A stretch of DNA of 64,000 bases from Artocarpus heterophyllus (GCA_025403435.1 CM046332.1:10843903-10907902), one strand, 5' to 3'. Counted from the stretch's first letter, positions 37,216-50,002 are shown. A program made the numbers and translations. Notes: a model not told the origin generated them from the letters alone.

Positions 37216-40200
37216 AGTTGGGAATTATCGTTGTAAGGTTGTGATATTTTCAAGGTTTTGACACATAAACACATTTGTATGATTTTACATGATTGTGTTA
37301 TCTTACTAAATTATTATATATGTTTGCTTATGTTTGGTATATGATTCTTTATTGTAGATTGAAAATGTCTAAAAATGCTTTATCATCGATACTTGACAAA
37401 AACCAATTAACCGGTGAGAACTATAATGATTGGAAACGGAACCTGGACATCGTCCTTTCCTTTGAGAAACTGAAATATGTTCTGACAACTCCTTGTCCTC
37501 CCGAGCCTATGGGAGACTCAAGTAATGAGCAATTCCAAGCGTACGACCGCTGGAAAGATGCTAATGATCAGGCCCGCTGCTATGTTATGGCTAGCATGAA
37601 TAACGTGCTGCAGGCTCAACATCAGGATTATGAGACTGCGAAGCAGATCTTGGATAATCTTGAGGACATGTTTGGAGGCCAGGCCATAACAAAGCGGCAA
37701 GGAGCTCTTCGGAAACTCTTAAACTGTAGACAGAGACCGGGGACATCTGTAAAGGAGCACATGATGTTGGTCATGGGTTACCTCGCTGAGGCTCAAACCA
37801 ATGGAGCCGACATCGATGCTGAAACTCAGATGACTATGGTCTTTGAGACTCTGTCTAAGGAATTTATTCCGTTTAGAGCTACTTTTAATCTTAGTAATAG
37901 ACGGGATATGACCTTGACAGAACTGATGAAACAGTTACAAGAGTTTGAACTGCTGATCAGGGAGTCTCCTGCTGGTGGAGAGGCCAATATGGTAGCTGCT
38001 TCTGGTTCCAATCCTAACTCTAGGAATGGAAAGAAGCAACGGGCCAAAAGTGGGAAGTCTTCTATTCCTATTGCTACCAAGAGCAAGAAGAAGAAGAAGA
38101 AGAACCCAAAGAAGCTTAAGTGCTTCTTTTGTGGTAAGGTCGGGCATATAAAGAAGCATTGCAAGGACTTCCTTTCCAAGGGAGGTAGGTGTGATCTTCT
38201 ATATTTAGAAACTTGTTTGGTTGAGGAATCCAGTGACATTTGGGTCATAGATTCCGGTGCAACTAATCATGTTTGTGTTTCTCTGCAGGGATTCAAAGAA
38301 ACGAGAAGTCTACTTCGTGAAGACTTAACGCTTCGGATGGGCGATGGATCCTTGGTCTCAGCGGAAGCAGTGGGAGATGTCCATCTTTATTTTGATAATT
38401 ATAGGAGTTTAATTTTGCGAGATTGTTTTTATGTTCCTAAATTTAAAAGGAATTTAATTTCTGTATCTTCTTTATTTAAAGACTCCTACGTGGTATCTTT
38501 TAATGAAAAAGTGGTGATTCGTAAAAACAAATCTTTTATCTGTTCTGGATGGATGCAAAATAATCTATATTTTATCAAACCTAAGATGGACCTATTGCTT
38601 AATGCTGAGATAAATGATAATGACTCAAAAAGACTTAAAACTTCTCACTCTAATAAGACTTATCATTGGCATTTGCGCCTTGGCCATATTAACCTAAATA
38701 GGATTCAAAGGTTGGTAAGGGATGGACCTTTAAGTCACTTAAAGGTGGAATCTATACCTCAATGTGAGTCTTGTTTGGAGGGTAAAATGACCAAAAGACC
38801 ATACGGGTCTAAGGGCAATAGGGCCGAGGGGGTTCTAGAACTTGTGCATAGTGATGTTTGCGGACCGATGAACATCCGGGCACGAGGAGGGTATGAGTAC
38901 TTCGTTACTTTTATTGACGATTACTCAAGATATGGGTATGTGTACCTAATGCACCACAAAAGCAAAACTTATGATAAGTTCAGGGAGTTTCGGGCTGAAG
39001 TGGAAAAGCAATTGGGTAGACCCATAAAGGCACTTCGATCTGATCGAGGTGGGGAATACCTTTCTGATGAGTTCTTGGGACACTTGTTAGAGAATGGGAT
39101 TTTATCCCATTTGACTGCGCCGGGTACTCCGCAGCAGAATGGCGTAGCAGAGAGAAGGAATAGGACTTTGTTGGACATGATTCGGTCCATGATGAGTTAT
39201 TCATCATTGTCTTTATCCTTTTGGGGATATGCACTACAAACCGCATGTTATCTTTTGAACAATGTGCCTTCAAAATCGGTCCCTAAAACTCCTCACGAGT
39301 TGTGGACAAGACGGAAGACATCCTTAAACCATATTCGCATATGGGGATGTCCAGCTCATGTCCTGTTTAAGGATCCGAATAAGTTGGAAGCACGTTCAGA
39401 AGTTTGCGTGTTTGTAGGATATCCAAAAGGGACTAAAGGGGGTTATTTTTATAACCCAAAGGAAAATAAAGTCGTGGTTTCAACTAATGCAACTTTCCTT
39501 GAGGAGAGTTACATGAACGACTTTAAACCTCAAAGCAAAGTGGTGCTTGAGGAGTTGAGGGGTAATCCGTTTACTCCGGAGGTTCCGAACGAAACCATTC
39601 CGATCGGTGTAGAAAAACCAAACAAACCTGAACAACAACCTCAGGGGCTTCGGCGTAGTGGGAGGATCGGGCGTCAACCTGAGAGGTATATGTTCAATGG
39701 GGAGGTCTTTTTGGCTGAACCGGATGAACATGACAGGGATCCTTATACTTACGCAGAAGCTATGGAGGATGTTGATTCAAGACTCTGGACAAAGGCCATG
39801 AACATTAAGATGAAGTCTATGGAGACTAATCGGGTCTGGGAGCTTGTGGATCTTCCCGAAGGGATAAAACCCGTAGGGAGTAAGTGGATCTACAAGAGGA
39901 AAAGAGGAGTGGATGGAAAGGTCGAAACCTTTAAGGCTAGACTGGTAGCTAAGGGTTATACGCAAAAGGAAGGAATCGATTATGAGGAAACCTTTTCGCC
40001 TGTAGCCATGCTTAAGTCCATCCGGATTCTCTTGTCCATAGCTGCTGCTCTCGACTACGAGATTTGGCAGATGGATGTCAAGACGGCTTTTCTGAATGGC
40101 TATCTTGATGAGTCCATTTATATGGAACAACCAGATGGGTTCAAGGTCGCAGGTCAAGAGGGTAAGGTTTGTAAGCTGCTAAAGTCAATTTATGGACTTA

Positions 40201-40274
40201 AGCAGGCTTCTCGTTCTTGGAACATAAGATTTGATCAAGTGATCAAGACTTATGGGTTCTCACAAAATGTGGAT

Positions 40275-41024
40275 TGATACGAACCACGCCAAGAGCTGAC
40301 GCGACTCTAACCAAAAGTGGTTTCCAAGATCAAATTTCTAACCGGTTTTGGATGGAACCGCGACCCGATGCCCAACAAGAAGCACGAACCTTGGTATGTG
40401 AGGACGCCACAATCAGCTATGGAGAGACCGATTGATAAGTCAATGAACGCCACGGAAATTTCCGATAAGTTCGAATAGTTCGTTTAGGAACTAAAGAGAA
40501 TTAAACCTCAAAATTATGTGTTATTACTTGTCCCTCTTGATTGAAATTCGTTACAATTATATAGGGGTTCCTATGCGAATTTTCAGCCCCTAATTCCCAT
40601 GGAAATTTCGGGAAACTCAATTAACAAAAGTCAAATCTAGACTAAATAAGGAAAGTTCCCTTAATGGCTTAAAAGCCTTACAATAATAGAAATACCAGAA
40701 ACGGAAAAAAAAGGAAACTAGACATTAAAAGGTCAAAACTGATTCTTCTCGCCATGTGTCGCCTCAAAATGGGAAAGTAACTGAAATGGAAATTACTCAA
40801 TCCCTTCTATAGCTTGAATCACGCATTTATTGGTCTGATTTTCGCATGCAATTCCCTCAATGGGCCTCCATGCAATGGCTTGAGCCCAAGTTGCTTGAAT
40901 CAGCCCAATAAGCGTTTCTTTGAACTTCTTCGCACGAGCTCTCGTAACCGGACCAATGGGAACTTGAATTGGATCTGAAAAAGTCTCCCACGTGCTCTTG
41001 CTTGTGCTAACGATGTCCTCATCA
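40275..41024 (-). repeat. 3' LTR of the inner gypsy
   Basis: TGATACGAACC...CCTCATCA. The first 230 bp on - (41024-40793) encode the C-terminus of the polyprotein. TATATAA on - at 40563-40557 is the TATA box. The polypurine tract AAGAGGAGGGGAA (-) abuts at 41025-41037. Confidence 0.95.
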
Positions 41025-44000
41025 TTCCCCTCCTCTTGAAAAGGATTTGTCCTCAAATCATCGCCTGCATCAAAAGGACTTAGGTCAGAAACATTAAAGG
41101 AGGCACTTACACCATACTCACCTGGCAAGTCTAGCTTGTACGCATTATCATTGATCCTTTCGAGAATTTGAAAAGGACCATCCCCTCTAGGCAATAGCTT
41201 GGATTTCCTTTGCTCCGGAAACCGTTCCTTGCGTAAGTGCAACCACACCCAATCACCGGGCTCGAAGACGAGCTTGTGACGCCCTTTGTTGGCTTGTTCA
41301 GCATATTGTTTAGTCCTTCGCTCGATGTTGAGTCTTGCCTTCTCGTGTATCTGCTTAACAAGATCAGCTTTTCTTTTTCCATCTAAATTCACATGCTCAG
41401 ACAAAGGTAATGGCATTAAATCCAAAGGAGTTAAAGGATTAAAACCATAAACAATTTCAAACGGTGAAAATTGAGTAGCAGAATGAATAGATCGATTATA
41501 AGCAAACTCAACATGTGGTAAACACTCCTCCTATGTTTTGATGTTCTTTTTAATGACAGCCCTTAACAAAGTGGACAAGGTTCTATTCACAACTTCTGTT
41601 TGACCATCGGTTTGAGGGTGACAAGTAGTTGAAAACAATAGCTTAGTCCCTAACTTAGCCCACAAAGTCTTCCAAAAGTAGCTTAAGAACTTGGTGTCCC
41701 TATCAGAAACAATTGTCCTAGGCATACCATGAAGTCTCACAATTTCCCTAAAGAACAAATCAGCAACATTGGAAGCATCATCTGTCTTGTGGCATGGAAT
41801 AAAATGAGCCATCTTTGAAAACCTATCCACGACCACAAATATTGAGTCTCTTCCCCGTTTAGACCTAGGCAAACCTAACACAAAATCCATCGAAATATCA
41901 ATCCAAGGTTCACTAGGTATTGGTAAAGGGGTGTATAAACCATGGGGCTGCACTCTTGATTTAGCCTGCCTACAAGTTACAAATCTACCACAAACCCTCT
42001 CAACATCTCGTTTCATATGTGGCCAATAGAAGTGTTCCTGCAACATAGCTAAAGTTTTCACTACTCCAAAATGTCCCATCAATCCTCCCTCATGGGATTC
42101 CCTCACTAGCAAATCTCTTAATGAACAATTAGGTACACATAATTTATTCTCCTGAAACAAGTATCCCTCATGCCTAAAGTATTTACCACTAGCAGATCTC
42201 TCACAAGCTTGATACTCAGTACGAAAGTCATGGTCATCAGCATATAACTCTTTAATGTGTTCAAAACCCAGTAGTTTAGCATTAAGAGTTGAGATTAAGA
42301 CATACCTGCGAGAAAGTGCATCGGCAACGACGTTTTCCTTACCTTGCTTGTAGCGAATGACATATGGAAACGTCTCTATGAATTCTACCCAACGAGCATG
42401 CCTCTTGTTCAGCTTGTGCTGGCCCTTCAAGTGTTTCAGGGACTCATGATCAGTGTGAATCACGAACTCCTTAGGCCATAGGTAGTGCTGCCACGTCTCT
42501 AATGCCCGAACCAATGCATACATCTCTTTATCATAAGTTGGGTAATTAAGAGTTGCCCCATTCAGCTTCTCACTGAAATATGCTATTGGTCTCCCTTCCT
42601 GCATTAAAACAGCACCAATTCCAACACCTGAAGCATCACATTCAATCTCAAAAGTTTTGGCAAAATTAGGTAAAGATAACAATGGAGCATTTGTCAACTT
42701 CTCCTTGAGTAGCTGAAATGCCTTTTCTTGCTCTTCTCCCATCTAAACCCAACGTTTTTCTTGATCACTTCAGTCAGTGGTGCGGCTATAGTACTGAAAT
42801 CTTTCACAAACCGCCGGTAGAAACTAGCAAGTCCATGAAAACTCCGTACGTTTCCCACACTAGTTGGACTCGGCCATTCCTGGATGGCTCGCACCTTTTC
42901 TTCATCAACCTGTATACCTTGAGCACTAACAACAAAACCAAGAAACACAAGCTTATCTGTGCAAAAGGTACATTTCTTGAGGTTAGCATACAACTTTTCC
43001 TTCCGCAAAACATCTAAAACAAGTTTCAAATGTTCAATATGTTCATCCAAATTGCTGCTATAGATAAGGATATCATCAAAATAAACAACAACAAATTTTC
43101 CAATAAAAGCTCGCAAAACATGGTTCATTAAACGCATAAATGTGCTAGGCGCATTGGTTAAACCGAAAGGCATTACCAACCACTCATACAAGCCTTGTTT
43201 TGTTTTGAAAGCCGTCTTCCACTTGTCTCCCTCTTTCATGCGAATTTGATGATATCCACTCTTCAAATCAATTTTAGAAAACACACAAGCACCATGCAAT
43301 TCATCTAACATGTCAACCAAGTGAGGAATGGGATGTCGATACTTTACCGTGATGTTGTTGATGGCTCGATAATCAACGCACATCCTCCAAGTCCCATCTT
43401 TCTTAGGCACAAGTAAAACTGGTACGGCACACGGGCTCATGCTTTCTCTCACGTGTCCCTTCTCCATCAACTCACTTACCTGCCTTTGGAGTTCCTTTGT
43501 CTCCTCGGGATTACTCCTATAGGCTGGTCGGTTTGGGATTGTAGCTCCAGGTATGAAGTCGATTTGATGTTCAATCCCGCGGATTGGAGGTAAACCTTGC
43601 AGTGTTTCCTCGGGAAAGATATCCTCAAAATCCTGCAAAAGAGAAACAACAGAACTATGCAAGGTGGAATCAAGATCGTTAGTGTTTAATAACGCCTCCT
43701 TGTACATGAGTAAAATCATCGGCTGATTAGAAAACAAAGCTCTTCTCACATCACTCTTGCTTGCATAAAAGTTTGTTTTTCTCTCTACTTTTCTCTCATT
43801 GGCTGATTGTGAATTCTTTTCAGCCCTCTCAATTTTCTCTCCCTTGCTCTCCTTTTTCTCGGCCATCTCTTCTTTTTTTCTCTCACTGGCTGAACTCTCT
43901 CTCTGCACTCCCACTCTTGATTTTTCTTCACTCTTTATTTTTTTATCACTTTCTCTCTGTAAGCTCACTTGGTCTTCATAGACCTGTTTTGGTGTTAATG

Positions 44001-45621
44001 GAACAAGAGTGATCGTCTTTTGATTGTGAACGAATGAGTACTTGTTGGTGAAACCATCATGCTTAACTCGCCGATCAAATTGCCATGGTCTGCCTAATAA
44101 CAAGTGCCCAGCTTGCATTGGAACCACATCGCACAAAACTTCATCTTCATATCTTCCAATGCGAAAAGGAACTAACACCTGTTTATGCACCTTTACCTCA
44201 CCAGTATCATTTAACCATTGCAATTTATATGGCCGAGGATGCTTAATTGTTGGTAGCCCTAACTTCTCTACCATGGTTGTGCTAGCAACATTAGTACAAC
44301 TCCCACCATCAATAATCACACTACATACCTTGTTTTGGACATGGCACCTAGTGTGGAAGATGTTTTCCCGTTGCACCTCTTCATCTTCTTCTTTGGCTTG
44401 CACACTTAAAGCTCTCCTTGTGACCAACAATTCTCCTTGGACAGCGCACTCCTCATCATCGGCATCCTCTAATGAAGGCATAGAATTATTGTCCGAATCT
44501 TCCTCGGTTTCAATGTCTCCATTGTCCCGCATCACCATAACTCGTTTGTTCGGACATTGGCTTGCCATATGACCCCTGCCTTGACATTTAAAACATTTAA
44601 TATCACGAGTCCGAGTAGTGGAAGAATCAGATTTACCTTGATTCCCATGGCTGGCCACCTCTTGTTTTTGCTCGATCTTTGGCTTGGGGTTGGATTGCTT
44701 CTCATCCCTCTTCCATTGGTTGGTTTTCCAAGCCGATGTATTCGGGTTTTGGCTTGGACGTGTGCTACTGCCCCTCCTCATAAGTTGATTCTCAATTTTA
44801 ATAGCCATGTGCACCATGTCCTCCAACTCCACATAATGTTGTAACTCAACGGCATTGTGAATTTCTCGGTTCAAGCCCGCCAAAAACCTTGCCATTGTAG
44901 CCTCCCGATCCTCCTCTATATTAGCCCGAATCATCATAACCTCCATCTCCTTATAGTACTCCTCTACACTCCAGTTGCCTTGCTTAAGGTTTTGTAGTTT
45001 GTTGTACAACTCCCGGTAGTAGTAAGTTGGCACAAATCGCTTTCTCATCACGGTCTTCATCTCTTCCCATGACTCAATAGGTCGCTCTCTATTTCGTCTC
45101 CTGTTTATAACAAGCTGATCCCACCAAGTAATAGCATAATTAGAAAATTCAATTACAGCCAATTTTACCTTCTTCGCCTCGGAATAGTAGTGGCAGTCAA
45201 AGATGAACTCCATTTTCTTCTCCCATTCTAGGTACGCTTCTGGATTGGATTTGCCTTGAAATGATGGTATCTTCATTTTTATGCCTCTCAGACTATCATC
45301 TTCCCTGTTCCTAACTCCTCTATCCCGTCCAAATCTTCGGTGACTACCCGCTGAATCTTCTCCTTCGTCAAACTCTTCCCCATCATTCCTATAGTAGTCA
45401 TCAACCTCTCCTCTAACCGGAACCCTTTCTCGCCTTCGCGCATGAGGAACATGTTGTGGCTGTTCCACATGTGCATTCTCTATCCGGTCTATCCTCTCAT
45501 GAAGCTGTCCTATCTCTCCCCTCAACAATCGCCTCATCTCCCCCAACATTGCTTCCATAAGAAGTTTTGGGTCTGCTACACCCGAGGTACCCTCATTAGT
45601 GTTCTTGCTGTTGTTTGACAT
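40793..45621 (-). pseudogene. Gypsy gag-pol polyprotein, one frameshift and one stop (inner gypsy)
   Basis: Frame one, 45621-42694: gag with MKIPSFQGKSNPEAYLEWEK, CCHC knuckle CFKCQGRGHMASQC (about residue 342), protease IIDGGS (about 437), RT with VVYFDDILIYS (about 847). A single-base loss near 42735 shifts the frame. Frame two, 42742-41531: RNase H ([16 protein letters not shown]), integrase zinc finger degraded in one Cys position (FVTCRQAKS), core with [10 protein letters not shown] and [13 protein letters not shown] at 41533-41531 replaces what looks like a Trp codon. Frame resumes 41425-40793: integrase C-terminus and [12 protein letters not shown] tail, stop inside the 3' LTR. An in-frame ATG at 45660 also exists; 45621 fits gag better. 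Two lesions only, so decay is recent. Confidence 0.93.
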
Positions 45622-45711
45622 TTTCCAAAGGACCTTACCACACTCCCTTACGTGTTTCACTCGTGAAATGGTTCACTCAATTTCACTCGTGTTTGCACTC
45701 AATACTTTCGG

Positions 45712-45750
<39 letters not shown>

Positions 45751-45961
45751 CGGATCCTCTTGTTTTTCTTCTTTTCCTTTTTTTTTTCTTTTCTTTTCGT
45801 TTCTTTTCTTTCTTTCTTTTCTTTTCGGATCTTTTTTTTTTTTTTTTTCTTTTTAACCGACTTTGATAATGGAAATCAAAAACTTACGAATAACTAAAAC
45901 AAACATAAACTAAGAGAACGGATAAGCAAAACCTGATTAGAACCTCGCTCTGATTACCAAA
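45622..45961 (-). other. Leader and primer-binding site of the inner gypsy
   Basis: On - the LTR is followed by TTTGGTAATCAGAGCGAG, close to the initiator-tRNA-Met site but with one extra A. The leader is almost pure purine: GA-rich tracts and an unbroken run of 38 A (T on +, 45713-45750). Confidence 0.7.
45713..45850. repeat. Homopolymer and polypurine/polypyrimidine tract
   Basis: 38 consecutive T at 45713-45750, then TTTTC-type repeats and a further T run at 45832-45849. Its length in the assembly is likely unreliable. ORFs rich in Phe here are by-products. Confidence 0.85.
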
Positions 45962-46710
45962 TGATACGAACCACGCCAAGAGCTGACGCGACTCTAACCA
46001 AAAGTGGTTTCCAAGATCAAATTTCTAACCGGTTTTGGATGGAACCGCGACCCGATGCCCAACAAGAAGCACGAACCTTGGTATGTGAGGACGCCACAAT
46101 CAGCTATGGAGAGACCGATTGATAAGTCGATGAACGCCACGAAAATTTCCGATAAGTTCGAATAGTTCGTTTAGGAACTAAAGAGAATTAAAACTCAAAA
46201 TAATGTGTTATTACTTGTCCCTCTTGATTGAAATTCGTTACAATTATATAGGGGTTCCTATGCGAATTTTCAGCCCCTAATTCCCATGGAAATTTCGGGA
46301 AACTCAATTAACAAAAGTCAAATCTAGACTAAATAAGGAAAGTTCCCTTAATGGCTTAAAAGCCTTACAATAATAGAAATACCAGAAACGGAAAAAAAGG
46401 AAACTAGACATTAAAAGGTCAAAACTGATTCTTCTCGCCATGTGTCGCCTCAAAATGGGAAAGTAACTGAAATGGAAATTACTCAATCCCTTCTATAGCT
46501 TGAATCACGCATTTATTGGTCTGATTTTCGCATGCAATTCCCTCAATGGGCCTCCATGCAATGGCTTGAGCCCAAGTTGCTTGAATCAGCCCAATAAGCG
46601 TTTCTTTGAACTTCTTCGCACGAGCTCTCGTAACCGGGCCAATGGGAACTTGAATTGGATCTGAAAAAGTCTCCCACGTGCTCTTGCTTGTGCTAACGAT
46701 GTCCTCATCA
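45962..46710 (-). repeat. 5' LTR of the inner gypsy
   Basis: Direct repeat of 40275-41024. TATA box TATATAA on - at 46250-46244. The upstream part still carries the polyprotein tail sequence (frame 46736-46479), untranslated in this position. Confidence 0.95.
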
Positions 46711-47760
46711 TGGATGAACCATGTGTTTACAAACAAATTAAGAATGGGAAGGTGGTTTTTCTACTACTTTATGTAGATGACATTCTACTAATTGGCAATG
46801 ACATTGGGGCGTTGTCATTGGTCAAATTATGGTTGACCAAGCAGTTTGACATGAAGGACTTGGGTGAGGCTAATTTTGTTCTCGGTATCCAGATCTTTCG
46901 GGATAGGAAGAACAAAATGATAGCTTTGTCACAGGCCAGCTACATAGATAAAATTCTCAGGAGGTTTGCAATGCAAGATTCCAAGAAAGGTGGGCAACCA
47001 TCTAGGTCTGGAATTACTCTTTCTAAGAAAGACTCTCCAAAGTCTTATGAAGAAAGAGAATACATGAAGAAGGTGCCTTATGCTTCGGCAGTGGGTAGTC
47101 TCATGTATGCCATGCTTTGCACTCGACCGGATATTAGCTATGCGGTCGGGATTGTGAGTCGATTTCAGGCGGATCCAGGACCGAACCATTGGGTTGCGGT
47201 AAAGCATATTTTCAAGTACCTAAGAAGAACTCCAGGGTATATGCTTGTGTATTCGGGTGAGGATTTAACACCTCTAGGATACACTGATTTGGATTTTCAA
47301 TCCTGCCTGGATTCTAGGAAATCGACATCGGGTTTTGTGTTTACTCTGGGTAGCGGTGCCATCAGTTGGAGAAGTGTGAAGCAAGATTGCACTTCGGATT
47401 CAACGATGGAGGCCGAGTATGTGGCAGCTAGTGATGCTTTGAAAGAAGCAGTGTGGCTCCGCAAGTTCCTTGGGGATCTTGAGGTAGTTCCTGGTATGGA
47501 TAAAGCGGTATCACTGTATTGTGATAACAGTGCGGCGGTAGCTAATGCTAAGGAACCAAGATTTCACAAGAAGAGTAAGCATATTGATCGGAAGTATCAT
47601 GTGATAAAGGACTTCGTTGAGAGCGGGAATGTCACGGTGTGCAAGATCGCGTCAGAGGACAATTTAGCTGATCAATTTACGAAGACACTTTCTGGGAGAG
47701 TCTTCGAAAGGCATGTGGAAGCTATGGGGATGCGAAGTTTGCAGTATTTACTCACTTAGT

Positions 47761-47773
47761 GCAAGTGGGAGAT
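47761..47773 (+). other. Polypurine tract of copia 3
   Basis: GCAAGTGGGAGAT immediately precedes the 3' LTR and directly follows the polyprotein stop. Confidence 0.85.
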
Positions 47774-49785
47774 TGTTAGACATGTATGCTCTAAGGAGTA
47801 AAAATGTAATACGTTTTTGGAGACATTTTTATCAATAAAGAATTTATTCATTTATATATACCAAATATTGTCCTCTTTACGTTCATATTTGTTGAATGTA
47901 TGATAAGCAAACAATAGTCTGAGACTGTCAGTCTAAACCTTAAGAGTTGGGCATATGATGGGATGATTATGCGGTAGACACGACTCTTAAGGTGATGGTC
48001 TAAAATATATGATCCGCAATCGAGGGAATAAAGTTGGGCGCTTTATTCATGTAAAGATTGTTATGTTGTCTATATCCCTTTTGGGAGATGGTTTGTCTTG
48101 GCCATCGGAGTTGGACTCCGTGAATAGAAACATTGGCGCGTTGTCATAGGTGACGATGTGTTGGATCGGGACATAAAGTGAATTGATTTGGATTAATAAT
48201 TCTGTCTTGGCAAATCGATTCACTTTAGACAATCATTTGTATTGTATCTTAATCCTGAGATGAATAATGGGCCCGTTGTCTCGATTTGTGTCTTTTGATG
48301 TACCAATGGGTGACTCCCACATCTCTATAGTGGCATGCATGCCGGTACGTTGGAGGCATGACTCTTGGTAGCGTAGACTTGTTATTCATAGATATGGAAT
48401 CCATAGCTCCTCTTTAGGAGTAATGATATCCTCTTATATGCGTTGTCCTGTAATTGGAAAACTGGAGCGCTCAACCATTTGGATACATAGGTGTAACCGA
48501 ATGGTACACTATCTTTGGATGGTAAGTTTTCTAATGGTGAGACAATGGAACGTAAGATAAAAATAATCGGGAAGGTAAGATAGAACTTGTCCTTAAGCCG
48601 ATTATGGATGATCATATGGGGATGCGATACACTCTGATATGTCATGGAGACTTAGCTACACGAGCTTCGTAATTCTATAAAGTTCGAGAGTGCAGCTCCA
48701 AGCTTTTAGTGGAGTAGCGTTGGAGTTGATAATTGTGAAATGTATATCTGGGATATTGGGTTTCATAATTATCATGAGCTTGAACTTTATAGGTCCATTT
48801 TGGTCCCCTTTGCTAGCTCACAAAATCATATAACGACACGGCGTGCTTTTCCAATAATTGGTGACTTATGTCGGATTTATCAGATTGGTTTAAAATTTAT
48901 AAGAATCAAATAATTCATGTCTGTTTATCGGTTGAATTAATTATGTAAGAAATCAGTTCAAGATGAACTTGTTGAATTATGGCGTTCGGATAATTCTTGT
49001 CTGTTTATCGGTTGTTTTAATTTTGGACAATTAGAACAAGATAAACTTGTAGAATTATTGTGAATTGATTTATTTTCTTAGAGATTATCTTGATAAAGTT
49101 TGTTTTGATCAGATATCTTTTCTATTGGGCTATTTGAATTAAAACTGAGACTTTATCCTTTAGAATCTCGGGTGAAAAATAAAAGATTCGCTGAGATTTT
49201 TTCTCGGGAGTTCGGCCTGCCGAACTGGTCAGTTCGGCCTGCCTATCACACAGTTCGGCATGCCGACCGCGACAGTTAAGATTACGCATTTTTCACGCAT
49301 ATCTTATCAGATATTGATCCGAACTTGATTCTGTTTCGATTTTTGAGACCTAATCTGATATGGACCGACCCCAAGGACCAATAGGTATAAAAAGGGAGTG
49401 AGTCTAATGATTTACTAAGATCAATTTGAGAGATTAAGAGTGATACTCTTCTAGTGAGCATCTGAAAACTCCCTGAGAGCTTTTGTTCACAAATCACGAA
49501 CACTAGCTTTGGGTTCTCTCTATTGGTTGGAAGGAGAGTCACCGGTGGAAGAGCTGTACGTGTGAGCCCACACTCAGTCCGGTTGTGGATAGAGAATAGC
49601 AAAGAAGACCAGTTGGTTGAGGCTCTTCTGGAACGTTACTTCTCTACACAGGTCGCGGAGGTTCTTCGGCACACTGAGGTTAGTAAGATCTGTTGAATTT
49701 ATACATATAACATGTCAAACTTGTGTTTTGGAAAATACTCTGATGAAAAATTTTAAAAATTCCGCTGCGCACTTTGTTTCCAACA
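47774..49785 (+). repeat. 3' LTR of copia 3
   Basis: 2012 bp, near-identical to 33666-35699. Palindrome cluster at 49206-49268; TATA box at 49386-49393. Confidence 0.96.
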
Positions 49786-49937
49786 GAGCCCTTGTCTATT
49801 GACTAACCCCACTATTCTCCGAACCATCCCACTCTCAGGTACACACTCTCGGTCAGGAGCAAGCCTAAGAAGAGGTCAGAACGTGCACAGTCGCACGTAG
49901 GTGTTGATCCGACCCCGGACAACGGTAAGCATCAACA
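49786..49937 (+). repeat. 5' LTR of the Tat element, second part
   Basis: Begins with the duplicated GAGCC and continues collinear with 59843-59993, ending GCATCAACA. Confidence 0.92.
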
Positions 49938-49940
49938 TTT

Positions 49941-49959
49941 TGGCGCTAGAAGGAGGGCC
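49941..49959 (+). other. Primer-binding site of the Tat element
   Basis: TGGCGCTAGAAGGAGGGCC starts 3 nt after the LTR, a form often seen in Tat-lineage elements. I do not assign the tRNA. Confidence 0.6.
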
Positions 49960-50002
49960 AACCGTGCCCCAACTTTCAGTTATTTTACCTCGGACTCCCG
50001 AG

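Larger units (their letters stand above)
40275..46710 (-). mobile_element. Ty3/gypsy retrotransposon inserted in copia 3 RT, minus strand
   Basis: LTRs 40275-41024 and 45962-46710 (about 750 bp, about five substitutions and one indel apart by eye); target duplication TGGAT at 40270-40274 and 46711-46715. Youngest-looking element in the window. The lineage resembles CRM-type chromoviruses because the polyprotein end lies within the LTR and no classical chromodomain follows integrase (inference). Confidence 0.97.
37365..47759 (+). pseudogene. Copia gag-pol polyprotein split by a gypsy insertion (copia 3)
   Basis: Part one is 37365-40274 (970 codons without a stop) and part two 46716-47759 (347 codons plus stop). 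The halves are in the same frame across the 5-bp target duplication, so before insertion this was one ORF of about 1317 codons. Domains: UBN2-type gag (residues about 40-230), CCHC knuckle [14 protein letters not shown] (253-266), protease DSGA (296), integrase HHCC zinc finger and D,D-E core ending at [10 protein letters not shown] with KTAFLNGYL before the break and YVDD after it, and RNase H with STMEAEYVAAS and CDNSAAV. The start follows GAAA and lies in the copia position for gag; 24 upstream in-frame codons are in the leader and not counted. Only the insertion disrupts the coding capacity. Confidence 0.95.
33666..49785 (+). mobile_element. Ty1/copia retrotransposon (copia 3), plus strand, interrupted by a gypsy insertion
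   Basis: LTRs 33666-35699 and 47774-49785; target duplication GAGCC at 33661-33665 and 49786-49790. Without the nested gypsy it is 9.7 kb. LTRs differ by under 20 substitutions in 2 kb by eye plus one 21-22-bp deletion, so insertion is recent. It sits in the 5' LTR of the Tat element. Confidence 0.97.

Noticed and set aside
43761..44572. Several + strand ORFs inside the inner gypsy gag-protease region
   Set aside because: They are antisense shadows of the 988-codon minus-strand gag-pol frame.
45599..45866. Phe-rich + strand ORFs
   Set aside because: They are translations of the poly-T tract.
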